Assembly (NCBI GenBank): GCA_018694295.1
Contig: JABHNK010000029.1
Coordinates: 1 to 42,733, forward strand
Direction: 5' to 3'
DNA from: Waddliaceae bacterium
GTDB lineage: Bacteria; Chlamydiota; Chlamydiia; Chlamydiales; JABHNK01
Length of the DNA: 42,733 nt
Position 1 is the first letter of the stretch. The number at the start of each line of letters is the position of its first letter. This document shows positions 16,647 through 24,216 of this stretch, piece after piece. The notes below the pieces were generated by a model. That model saw nothing but the letters and a program-made list of their open reading frames with translations. It was not told where the DNA came from and ran no database searches. The translations under genes and the position numbers were made by a program.

Positions 16647-17957
16647 TTATGCGACAAGAACCTTGCTGATATGGTCTTCGGTGAGAGGGAGCTTCTTACG
16701 TAGGATGCGCATAGCTTGCTGGCGACGGCGGCGTGTGTCTTTGTCTTGGGCATAAGAAGATAGACACTCTTGTATATGGTGGGCTTTGGTGAAATTTCCT
16801 GCACGAGCTTCACAGGCACTAAGGATCTCCCAAGATAGGGGACTGGAGTTTAACATCACAGCTTGGTGTGCCATAGCAAGGCCGTCGTCATCGGAAAGCG
16901 AGGAGCTTAACCCTACACCATAAAGCCACGCCAGAGAAAGATATCCGGAAACATGGCGGGGGAAAGCGTCGGCGAGCTTGAGATATACTCCCTCGGCGTC
17001 TTCCCATAGACGATGCTGCTCAAGGCAATACCCCAGGAAAGCAAGAAGCTGTGGAGAGCGCACGCCCTTCTTCAAGGCCGCCTGTAGATACAGCCTCCCA
17101 TGGTCGTATTGTTGCGTCATGACAGAACATATCCCCGCCTGGTGGAGGATATTTGCGTCGCCGAGGTTCCACGCCTCGACACTGCGATATAAGATTAGAG
17201 CTTTGTTAAAGAAGCCTTTCGCCTCGAAACATTCACCAAGGCCTAAAACAGCATCGGTGGCGGAGTCGTCGAGACGTACTATCTCAGAAAAACAGCGCTC
17301 GGCATCGTCCCAATGCCTAAGGCTCTTGTGACAGAAACCTATGCGATATAAAACATGATGATTGCTCCAGCCACACTCTTGAGAGCGAAGATATAAGACG
17401 AGAGCTTTGTCGTAACCCCGCCACGAAAAATGACAGTCGCCGGCAAGGGCAAGAAGCCTGCCGTTTCGGGATGTTTCAGTGATGTTCTTGAGGACGTCCC
17501 ACGCCTCGAAGGGCTTGTCGTTATGGAAAAGCGCCGAAGCGAGGTCAAAGAAATCATCTTCATTACGAAGAAGAGGAGCACGGGAATTTAGAGCTTTTAA
17601 GGCTTCGTCATAGTTTCCAGACTCCATAAGAACACGGGCGCGCTCTTGGAGAAGTGAAGGATGTGAAGGGTGATTAATAAGAGCTTTATCGAGGAAAGAA
17701 AGGGCTTTTTCCCACTGTTTTGTGCCACGAAGAACTTGCGAATAAAAAAGAGAGGTTTTAAACCCTCCTTTTTCTACGGCGACAAGAGGGGAAAGAACGG
17801 CGTCGGCAGCGTCCCAGTCGCGTAGAGCAACAAGACGTTCTGCGTTTTCTAGGGCATCACTGATCGCATGGCTTGCTCTATGACGGTAAAGCAGCCAAAA
17901 GCGGAGCGAAAAAAGCCCCGAAACAATGGCGAAGAAAACTACTATAAAATAAACCAA
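16647..17957 (-). CDS. Membrane-anchored TPR protein (CT700-like)
   Basis: The 436-residue protein starts with an N-terminal membrane helix (VYFIVVFFAIVSGLFSLRFWL). The rest is tandem TPR-type helical repeats: WEKALSFLDKALINHPSHPSL, YDKALVLYLRSQECGW, WDDAERCFSEIVRLDDSATD, FNKALILYRSVEAWN, WEDAEGVYLKLADAFPRHVS. Such proteins scaffold protein complexes on the membrane. It precedes psd in the same direction, the order I recall from Chlamydia (CT699 psd, CT700 TPR protein), so orthology is likely. The specific partner is unknown. Confidence 0.85.
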   Translation of the reverse strand: MVYFIVVFFAIVSGLFSLRFWLLYRHRASHAISDALENAERLVALRDWDAADAVLSPLVAVEKGGFKTSLFYSQVLRGTKQWEKALSFLDKALINHPSHPSLLQERARVLMESGNYDEALKALNSRAPLLRNEDDFFDLASALFHNDKPFEAWDVLKNITETSRNGRLLALAGDCHFSWRGYDKALVLYLRSQECGWSNHHVLYRIGFCHKSLRHWDDAERCFSEIVRLDDSATDAVLGLGECFEAKGFFNKALILYRSVEAWNLGDANILHQAGICSVMTQQYDHGRLYLQAALKKGVRSPQLLAFLGYCLEQHRLWEDAEGVYLKLADAFPRHVSGYLSLAWLYGVGLSSSLSDDDGLAMAHQAVMLNSSPLSWEILSACEARAGNFTKAHHIQECLSSYAQDKDTRRRRQQAMRILRKKLPLTEDHISKVLVA

Positions 17958-18050
17958 CGTAATAGCACCTTAAATTGGTATTATCCGCATTTAAATAATA
18001 AATACCATCTTTCACCATTTATTCGCCAGGTTAAAGTGAATATTTTATGC

Positions 18051-18995
18051 TTATTTATGCTTTCCTAGCCTTTGTCCCATAAGACCACGAACTTCGAGTC
18101 CCTGCTCCGAGGATTTGACAAGGTCTTCATCGAAGACAATAGTATCGGGTTTGAAGAGAAGTATTATAGTAGAGGCGCCGAAGGAGAAGAACCCTTTCTC
18201 GTCGCCTTTTTTTGCAGACACGTTACATTCGTATGTCTGTGTTATCGATCCGACATTAGTGGCGCCGACCTCGAGGTAAAGTACAGTATCAAAAGTTTCG
18301 GTATTCAAAGCGCAAACAGTACGCTTATTTTCCATGAAGATATCGGCGTTCTTCTTAAAGGCCACTGGGTTAACAGAATACAACCACCCGTTGATGAGGT
18401 GCGAAGGGCCGGGGATGCAGTCGCAAGGGAAATGAAACCTATGATAATCAGCAGGACACAGCCTTGCGATAACCATACTTCCGGCAGCATAGTCTTTGGC
18501 AAGCTCTTCGTTTTTTAGAAGCTTAGAAAGGTCGAGAGAATGGCCTTTGACGAAGAATTCTTCGGCGACATCAAGATGCTGGTATACGGTATACCGCGCA
18601 TCGGCAGGGAGCATAGCGACGTCATCGCCGACGGTAATAGGGCGCGCTTCTTTTGTTAGCTTCCTGCTGAAAAAGTCGTCGAAAGACACAAAACTGTCAA
18701 TATCATCGGCGAACTCCTTAACATCGATGTCGAAGCCCTCAACAAAAGGGCGTATCTTCTTCGTAGTGCGATGCCTTCGCTGCAGCCATCCATATAGTGC
18801 AGAGAATATCGGCGTCTTCGAGATGAAGAGGGCAATAGCGCCGAAGATCTTATTGAGGAGGCCGCTACCATAAGGTATCGTTATCCACATAGCCCCCAGG
18901 ACTTTTTCTGTTTTCTTTGCGCCGCTCTTCCTGTCGAGATAATTTACTTCTTTCATAAGACTCTTGAAATTTAAGGGGTTATCATATATCATCAA
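18051..18995 (-). CDS. psd: Phosphatidylserine decarboxylase proenzyme
   Basis: This enzyme converts phosphatidylserine to phosphatidylethanolamine at the inner membrane. The 314-residue precursor has DDFFSRKL at about residue 115, ADARY at about 142, the conserved LCPADYHRFHFPCD at about 195-208, and the self-cleavage site GAST at residues 273-276, where Ser275 would become the pyruvoyl group. The usual motif is LGST or GGST; GAST is a mild variant. A hydrophobic stretch near residue 50-60 (IFGAIALFIS) may bind membrane. Start ATG at 18995 (a second ATG follows at once). It is divergent from mnmE with only 32 bases between starts, the arrangement known from Chlamydia. Confidence 0.94.
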   Translation of the reverse strand: MMIYDNPLNFKSLMKEVNYLDRKSGAKKTEKVLGAMWITIPYGSGLLNKIFGAIALFISKTPIFSALYGWLQRRHRTTKKIRPFVEGFDIDVKEFADDIDSFVSFDDFFSRKLTKEARPITVGDDVAMLPADARYTVYQHLDVAEEFFVKGHSLDLSKLLKNEELAKDYAAGSMVIARLCPADYHRFHFPCDCIPGPSHLINGWLYSVNPVAFKKNADIFMENKRTVCALNTETFDTVLYLEVGATNVGSITQTYECNVSAKKGDEKGFFSFGASTIILLFKPDTIVFDEDLVKSSEQGLEVRGLMGQRLGKHK

Positions 18996-19027
18996 AGAAT
19001 ATTTTTATAAAAAACAACTATACCATA

Positions 19028-20404
19028 ATGGACTTTGTTCATCAAACACCTAAAGAAGGCGATACTATCGCCGCCATCGCTACACCACCAGGATCTGGCG
19101 GCGTCGCTATCATAAGGATATCAGGGCCTAACGCCCTCGACCTTGCAGACAGGTTTTTTTCTGGGAAAGTAAAAAGCTACACCACCCACACAGCACACTA
19201 TGGCAAAGTCCTTGGCGCCGACGGCGAAGTCATCGACGATGCCCTTCTTCTCGTTATGCTCGGAGAAAAATCATACACCGGCGAAGATACCGTAGAAGTC
19301 CACTGCCACGGCGGCAGCCTGATAGCACGCGCAGTCCTCGAGACCTTCATCACCGGCGGCGCGCGGATGGCACAGCCCGGAGAGTTTACCTTTAGAGCAT
19401 TCATGAGCGGAAAGCTCGACCTCGCACAAGCAGAAGCGGTGCAAGAGCTCATCGCCGCACAAAGCTCCTACGCACTAAACGCCGCAGGAAGTCAGCTGCA
19501 AGGAGCTCTCTCGAAAAAAATACAAGGCTTCCAACATGACCTCACCGATATCGCAGCGATACTAGAAGCATGGGTGGACTTCCCTGAAGAAGACCTAGAA
19601 TTCGCCCCACGAGAAGAGCTTTGCGAGAAGCTCAGCGACGCCGAAGACTCAATAAAAAGACTCCTAGACACCTTCCATGACGGTAAAGTCGCCCACGACG
19701 GCATAACGATGTGTCTAGTAGGAGCTCCTAACGTCGGTAAATCTTCGATAATGAACGTGCTCCTAGGAAAAGACCGCGCTATAGTGACGCATATCCCAGG
19801 AACGACGCGCGACGTCTTAGAAGACAACATAAAACTTAACGACCTGCACTTCCGACTTCTCGATACCGCAGGGATACGTGATGACGCAGAACTAATAGAA
19901 CGCGAAGGGATACGTAAAACCCATGAAGCAATACAAGAAGCTGACCTTATACTCTTCGTCCTAGATGTGACAAAAGGGATAGAAGCCTTCGAAGCGAAGA
20001 TGCTAGCAGAACTCCCGCACAATAGAACGATATGCGTCTGGAATAAAAAAGATATGCCCCACGAAGCCCTCGAAAGCATCAACATCGCCGCTACAGTAGA
20101 AGTCTCGGCACTGCAAAACAAAGGCTTCGACGATCTTAAAAATGCTATCGACAAAATCGTATGGGATAAAGGCCCTCCATCGAAAGAAGAAGTCCTCGTG
20201 ACAAGTACCAGACATAAAGAAGCCCTAGCACATGCTCTAGAGGCAGCATCACGCGTTCGCGAAGGTCTAACTACCGACGTGTCTCCAGAATTTCTCGCTA
20301 GCGATATGCGAGAATGCCTTAACGCACTAGGGTCGATAATCGGCACAAACATCACCGAAGATATCCTCACAACAATATTCTCGAAGTTCTGCGTAGGGAA
20401 ATAA
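19028..20404 (+). CDS. mnmE: tRNA modification GTPase MnmE (TrmE)
   Basis: With MnmG, MnmE installs the aminomethyl-type modification on wobble U34 of certain tRNAs. At 458 residues it is full length. The N-terminal folate-binding domain begins GDTIAAIATPPGSGGVAIIR. The helical domain contains a GTPase domain with G1 GAPNVGKSS (about residue 232), G2 region TTRD, G3 DTAGIR (about residue 280) and G4 NKKD (about residue 337). It ends in the family signature FCVGK (normally CIGK), whose Cys is essential. There is a four-base gap to nth, so the two form an operon. Divergent from psd. Confidence 0.96.
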   Translation: MDFVHQTPKEGDTIAAIATPPGSGGVAIIRISGPNALDLADRFFSGKVKSYTTHTAHYGKVLGADGEVIDDALLLVMLGEKSYTGEDTVEVHCHGGSLIARAVLETFITGGARMAQPGEFTFRAFMSGKLDLAQAEAVQELIAAQSSYALNAAGSQLQGALSKKIQGFQHDLTDIAAILEAWVDFPEEDLEFAPREELCEKLSDAEDSIKRLLDTFHDGKVAHDGITMCLVGAPNVGKSSIMNVLLGKDRAIVTHIPGTTRDVLEDNIKLNDLHFRLLDTAGIRDDAELIEREGIRKTHEAIQEADLILFVLDVTKGIEAFEAKMLAELPHNRTICVWNKKDMPHEALESINIAATVEVSALQNKGFDDLKNAIDKIVWDKGPPSKEEVLVTSTRHKEALAHALEAASRVREGLTTDVSPEFLASDMRECLNALGSIIGTNITEDILTTIFSKFCVGK

Positions 20405-20408
20405 CCAA

Positions 20409-21032
20409 ATGAACTCAAAAGCACGAAAGATCACGCAAATCCTCGACGAACTATATCCACATCCAGAAATACCACTGCACCATACCACCCCATACACACT
20501 ACTGATAGCCGTACTCCTCTCAGCACAGTGCACAGACAAACGTGTAAACAGCATAACACCAGAACTATTCGCCCTCGCCAATAACCCACAAGACATGGCA
20601 CGCCTCGGCATCGCCACAATACAGAAAATAATACACACATGCGGACTAGCACCAACAAAAGCCCGCGCAATACACGCCCTATCAAAGATCCTTATAGAAA
20701 AACACAACGGCATCGTACCCGACAACTTCAAAGACCTAGAAGCCCTCCCAGGCGTAGGACATAAGACCGCCTCAGTAGTGATGGCACAAGCATTCGGTCA
20801 CGACGCATTCCCCGTAGACACACACATACATCGCTGCGCAAAAAGATGGGAATTAACCTCAGGGAAAAGCATCGCCCAAACAGAAAAAGACCTAAAAGCC
20901 ATCTTCCCCAAAAAAAGCTGGTCAAAGATCCACTTGCAAATCATCTACTACGCACGCCAATACTGCACCGCCCGCAACCACAACACCACAACATGCCCCA
21001 TCTGTCAAGTGTCAAGGGCTCCGCGCCCTTGA
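20409..21032 (+). CDS. nth: Endonuclease III with altered C-terminus
   Basis: This DNA glycosylase/AP lyase removes oxidised pyrimidines. The 207-residue protein has the helix-hairpin-helix LPGVGHKTASVV (catalytic Lys at about 119) and VDTHIHR (catalytic Asp at about 137). The C-terminal iron-sulfur region reads CTARNHNTTTCPICQVSRAPRP: three cysteines spaced C-x9-C-x2-C, against C-x6-C-x2-C-x5-C in E. coli. The fourth cysteine is absent and the last codons and TGA stop lie within a hairpin repeat element (from 21010). Either the element replaced the original end, or this lineage uses a cluster-poor Nth variant. Downstream of mnmE by four bases, as in Chlamydia. Confidence 0.93.
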   Translation: MNSKARKITQILDELYPHPEIPLHHTTPYTLLIAVLLSAQCTDKRVNSITPELFALANNPQDMARLGIATIQKIIHTCGLAPTKARAIHALSKILIEKHNGIVPDNFKDLEALPGVGHKTASVVMAQAFGHDAFPVDTHIHRCAKRWELTSGKSIAQTEKDLKAIFPKKSWSKIHLQIIYYARQYCTARNHNTTTCPICQVSRAPRP

Positions 21033-21155
21033 CAATCCGCGACAAGGGGTCTAGACCCCTTGTATCCCCGCGGCAAAGCAAAGGAGCGATGGCGAAACGC
21101 CATAGCGCCTTTGCTTTGCCTTTGCCGTCATCACCATCGAAACGATGGCGATGAG
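21010..21155. mobile_element. Multi-hairpin repeat element, left copy
   Basis: Four hairpins follow one another: TGTCAAGGG/CCCTTGACA (21010-21034), a perfect 22-bp palindrome around GGGGTCTAGACCCC (21042-21063), a long stem GGCAAAGCAAAGG/CCTTTGCTTTGCC (21072-21120), and CATCACCATCG/CGATGGCGATG (21129-21153). The same hairpins in reverse order and opposite orientation form the right copy at 22557-22697. The left copy begins inside the nth coding region. It looks like a non-autonomous REP/MITE-type element. Confidence 0.8.
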
Positions 21156-21190
21156 GTTTTTCTACGCATTAGTAGAGGCAAATAAATATT

Positions 21191-21232
21191 TTACTCAATA
21201 CATTGAGTAATTTTACTCAATACATTGAGTAA
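21191..21232. promoter_or_regulatory. Double 20-bp palindrome, probable operator
   Basis: TTACTCAATACATTGAGTAA occurs twice, at 21191-21210 and 21213-21232. Each copy is a dyad with nine-base arms. The centre-to-centre distance is 22 bp, two helical turns, so two dimers could bind on the same face. The pair ends five bases upstream of the -35 box of the ATPase gene. A repressor or activator site is the natural reading. No regulator gene is adjacent, so the binding protein is unknown; autoregulation by the ATPase is one option. Confidence 0.7.
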
Positions 21233-21237
21233 AATGG

Positions 21238-21266
21238 TTGACTTCTCCGAGGCGCTGTGTTAATAT
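21238..21266 (+). promoter_or_regulatory. Sigma-70-type promoter of the ATPase gene
   Basis: TTGACT (21238-21243) and TAATAT (21261-21266) are separated by exactly 17 bases, about 40 bases upstream of the ATPase ATG. It is the best promoter match I saw in the window and lies just after the double palindrome. Confidence 0.7.
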
Positions 21267-21304
21267 TATAAATATATTGAAAAGAGTGCTTTTTGGAGGG
21301 CGCC

Positions 21305-22492
21305 ATGAAGAAAAGATCTATATACAAGCATCTTATTAATAGGGTGAGAGAGCCTCGTCGATTTATTCAGGTGCTTTTGGGCCCTAGGCAGGTGGGGAAA
21401 ACCACTTTAGCCTTGCAGGTTTCAAAAACTTTACGTAGGCCGATTCATTATATTTCTGCTGATCTTGTGACTTTACAAGATTTAGTTTGGCTAGAACAGC
21501 AGTGGGAAGTTGCGAGAACAAAGGTGAAAAAAGAAAAAGGGGCTGTATTAATCATTGACGAAGTGCAGAAAATTCCTCATTGGTCTGACATGATAAAGTC
21601 TTTGTGGGATCAAGATAGTCGTAATGGGGTTAATTTACATGTTATCATTCTTGGTTCATCGCCATGGTTAGTGCAAAAAGGACTTACAGAGAGCCTGGCG
21701 GGGCGTTTTGAGGTTATTCCTGTTACTCATTGGTCTTATGCAGAGATGCAGAAACATTTCGGTTGGTCGTTGGAGCAGTATATTTATTTTGGAGGATATC
21801 CTGGTGCGGCACCTCTTGTAGATGTCAAAGATCAGTCGCGATGGAGTCATTATATCAATGATTCGTTAATTGAAACGACGATTTCTCGTGATATCTTGCT
21901 TATGAAGCAGGTGAATAAGCCAGCATTATTAAGAAGACTATTTCAGCTTGGCTGTAATTATTCTGGGCAGATTTTATCGTATAATAAGATGATAGGACAA
22001 CTACAAGATGCAGGGAATTCGACGACATTAGCACATTATCTTGATTTATTGTCGGGTGCCGGCTTGTTGGAAGGCTTACAGAAATATGCACAACAAAATG
22101 TTAGACGGCGTGGATCGAGTCCGAAATTTTCGGTGTTCAATACAGCGTTGATGTCAGCACAATCGGCTAAAACATTCGATGAGGCTCGCTCAGATCATGA
22201 ATATTGGGGTAGGCTTGTTGAGTCATCTATTGGTGCTCATATTTTGAACTCCATCAGGGGAACACAGATAGAGGTATTCTATTGGCGAGAAGGCGATAAA
22301 GAGGTGGATTTTGTTTTGAAGAAAGGGGATAGGATTACAGCAATTGAGGTGAAGTCGGGGACAAAAAAAATGAAAGAATCGGGCATGGATAAATTTGTAA
22401 GTGCGTTTCGTCCCGACTGCGTTCTTCTTGTAGGAAATAATGGAATACCCGTGCAGGATTTTCTTAGTTCACCGATTTCTGATTTTATCTAG
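21305..22492 (+). CDS. AAA ATPase with DUF4143/nuclease-like C-terminus
   Basis: This 395-residue protein belongs to the AAA_14/DUF4143 group. Walker A GPRQVGKT is at residues 26-33, Walker B AVLIIDEVQK near 80, a sensor segment HVIILGSSPW near 115, and the DUF4143 region from about 200. Near the end come EVDFVLKKGD and AIEVKSGTKK, the pattern of PD-(D/E)XK nucleases. The molecular role of the family is not settled; defence, toxin-antitoxin or chromosome-related roles have been suggested. The frame is open from TTG 21293, but ATG 21305 is preferred because GGAGGG lies five bases before it. It has its own promoter, a double operator and inverted repeat elements on both sides. Its codons favour T and A in third positions more than the neighbours, suggesting transfer. 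Confidence 0.88.
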   Translation: MKKRSIYKHLINRVREPRRFIQVLLGPRQVGKTTLALQVSKTLRRPIHYISADLVTLQDLVWLEQQWEVARTKVKKEKGAVLIIDEVQKIPHWSDMIKSLWDQDSRNGVNLHVIILGSSPWLVQKGLTESLAGRFEVIPVTHWSYAEMQKHFGWSLEQYIYFGGYPGAAPLVDVKDQSRWSHYINDSLIETTISRDILLMKQVNKPALLRRLFQLGCNYSGQILSYNKMIGQLQDAGNSTTLAHYLDLLSGAGLLEGLQKYAQQNVRRRGSSPKFSVFNTALMSAQSAKTFDEARSDHEYWGRLVESSIGAHILNSIRGTQIEVFYWREGDKEVDFVLKKGDRITAIEVKSGTKKMKESGMDKFVSAFRPDCVLLVGNNGIPVQDFLSSPISDFI

Positions 22493-22556
22493 ATAGCGGT
22501 AGATCCATGCCTTACCAGATCATTATGCTAGAACAGTATGTTGCTGACCTATTTAT

Positions 22557-22697
22557 CATCATCATCGCGTAGCGATGGTGATGACGGCAGAGACAAAGCA
22601 AAGAGTGAAGGCAGTTTCTGCCTTTGCTCTTTGCTTTGTCGTGGGGATGCAAGGGGTCTGGACCCCTTGCCGCGGGTGGCGGGGCGCGGAGCACCGC
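22557..22697. mobile_element. Multi-hairpin repeat element, right copy (inverted)
   Basis: Read on the minus strand this matches the left copy hairpin for hairpin: CATCATCATCGC/GCGATGGTGATG (22557-22583), GACAAAGCAAAGAG/CTCTTTGCTTTGTC (22592-22640), the palindrome GCAAGGGGTC/GACCCCTTGC (22649-22670), and the terminal GGGCGCGGAGC block (about 22682-22692). It ends seven bases from the ruvA stop codon. Loop sequences differ between copies while stems are conserved, which suggests selection on structure or compensatory change. Confidence 0.8.
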
Positions 22698-22703
22698 CAT
22701 TAG

Positions 22704-23306
22704 TTAGATGTGTTTTAGTGAGGTTGTGATGAGTTCTAGTAGTGGGAGGGTGTCGTTGGTGGTTCCTGAGAGGGTTTTGTTTATGGCTTTTTCTACGGAT
22801 TTTTTGTTATAGCCGAGGTTTGTGAGGGCGCTTATGGCGTCTTCGATATCTTTTGATTGTGGGGTGGCTTTTGTTGTGGAGAAGCGTGTGCAGATGTTGT
22901 TGATGGAGGAGAATTTGTCACGGATGTCTATTACGAGGCGTTCTGCGGTCTTTTTCCCTATGCCTGGGGTTTTTGCTATGAGGGCAGTGTCGTTGGTATT
23001 TATTGCGGTGTGTAGTGCTTCGGCGTCGAGGCTGCTTATTAGGGCGAGAGCCATCTTTGGTCCTATCCCTGATACTGTTAGGAGGAGGTTAAAGATATCG
23101 CGCTCTTGTGTCGTCAGGAAGCCGTATAGTGCTTGGAAGTTCTCGCGTATTATGAAGGAGGTATGCAGGGTAATATCAGCTTCTGTTGCGGGCATTTTTC
23201 CGTAGTCGCTGGCGCTTATGAATATTTTATATCCTATACCGTTGACGTCTATTATTGCGTGTGTGGGGTATAGCTCGAAGAGCTCACCTTTTACGAAATC
23301 TATCAT
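22704..23306 (-). CDS. ruvA: Holliday junction helicase subunit RuvA
   Basis: RuvA binds four-way junctions and loads the RuvB motor for branch migration in recombinational repair. This 200-residue protein is full length. The N-terminal OB fold begins MIDFVKGELFELYPTHAIID. Two helix-hairpin-helix motifs follow, VSGIGPKMALAL (about residue 80) and TPGIGKKTAERLVIDI (about residue 113). The C-terminal RuvB-binding domain is DIEDAISALTNLGYNKKSVE (about 147-166). It lies 19 bases after ruvC in the same direction. ruvB is not in the window. The gene order ruvC-ruvA also occurs in Chlamydia as I recall. Confidence 0.95.
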   Translation of the reverse strand: MIDFVKGELFELYPTHAIIDVNGIGYKIFISASDYGKMPATEADITLHTSFIIRENFQALYGFLTTQERDIFNLLLTVSGIGPKMALALISSLDAEALHTAINTNDTALIAKTPGIGKKTAERLVIDIRDKFSSINNICTRFSTTKATPQSKDIEDAISALTNLGYNKKSVEKAINKTLSGTTNDTLPLLELITTSLKHI

Positions 23307-23325
23307 TTATTTAGCCTCTGAAGTT

Positions 23326-23823
23326 TTACATTTCATATTTTTCATGCCAGTTATTATGTGCGGCGTTGCTATGGCATATTGCCAGTGCCAGGGCGTCGGC
23401 GGCATCTTCTGGCGGTTCTTTTGCTAGTTTTAGAAGGACTTTAATCATGTTTTGCACTTGATGTTTTTTTGCGTTGCCTTGTCCTACTGCGGCGAGTTTT
23501 ACTTTAGAGGGTGTATATTCGAATACGGGGATGCCTCGCAGTGTCGCTGCTAGTATTGCCATGCCTCGTGCCATCCCGAGTTTTATTGCGCTTTGCGGGT
23601 TTTTACCGACGTATTGCGTTTCGACGACGAGGGCGGTGGGGTTGTGTTTATCTAGGAGGACGCATATTGCGTCGAAGATTATTCGGTATCGTTGTGAAAG
23701 TTTATCTTTTCTTGGTGGGCGTATACATCCGTAGTCGATGACGTTATGCGAGCGAGGGTTTGTGGCATCGATGATGCCATATCCTGTTACTACTGTTCCT
23801 GGATCTATTCCGATGATAATCAC
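23326..23823 (-). CDS. ruvC: Holliday junction resolvase RuvC
   Basis: RuvC is the endonuclease that cuts Holliday junctions. The 165-residue protein has the metal-binding acidic residues of the family in GIDPG (Asp7), VVETQY (Glu about 68) and DAADALALAICH (Asp about 139 and 142). The only reasonable start is GTG at 23823 (GTG ATT ATC ATC), which keeps the conserved MIIIGIDPG beginning. No Shine-Dalgarno sequence is visible because a MITE-like element begins eight bases upstream. Transcription probably starts within or at the end of that element and continues into ruvA. Confidence 0.94.
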   Translation of the reverse strand: MIIIGIDPGTVVTGYGIIDATNPRSHNVIDYGCIRPPRKDKLSQRYRIIFDAICVLLDKHNPTALVVETQYVGKNPQSAIKLGMARGMAILAATLRGIPVFEYTPSKVKLAAVGQGNAKKHQVQNMIKVLLKLAKEPPEDAADALALAICHSNAAHNNWHEKYEM

Positions 23824-23830
23824 GGTTAAA

Positions 23831-24214
23831 CCCGTGGTTGCGATCTATCTTTTCTTTAGCGCCATAGAGTTAGGTAAGATGGCTCAGTGCACGACAAGCG
23901 GATAGTTGTAACTATTCGCGAGGAGTAAAATGAGCCAGATTGCCTGACACTATGGATGCTATAGGAAATAGATCTGTTTTTAAAGCCCTGACAAGAAATT
24001 TTAACTACGTAAAGATAAATATCTTAAGCCATCGCTACTTCTTATTATTTTTATTTGCTCGTTTGCCTTTATCTTGCTTCACCATATCTCTTTTTGCAGC
24101 AGCGCATCTACTTTGCTTCTATCCTCGCGAATGTTTTAACATTCGCTCGTCTTTCATCTTCGTATCTGTACCACTGCAAAAATTCTATGGTAAAGGATAG
24201 GTCGCAATCACGGG
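23831..24214. mobile_element. MITE-like element family B, left copy
   Basis: This gene-free ~385-bp stretch is bounded by inverted ends CCCGTGGTTGCGATCTATC (23831) and GGATAGGTCGCAATCACGGG (to 24214). Internal blocks shared with the right copy at 27172-27422, in opposite orientation, include TAGCGCCATAGAGTTAGGT, GATGGCTCA, CTTATTATTTTTATTTGC and GCTTCACCATA. It encodes no protein. It lies between the ruvC start codon (8 bases away) and the coiled-coil gene stop codon (3 bases away). Confidence 0.82.
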
Positions 24215-24216
24215 TT

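Noticed and set aside
19492-20424. 310-codon minus-strand frame opposite mnmE
   Set aside because: Fully antisense to a confidently identified mnmE; Ser/Arg-rich composition typical of a shadow frame.
21010-21120. Hairpins after nth as intrinsic terminators
   Set aside because: Stems are not followed by T runs, and the same hairpins recur as a set in inverted orientation at 22557-22697, so a repeat element explains them better.
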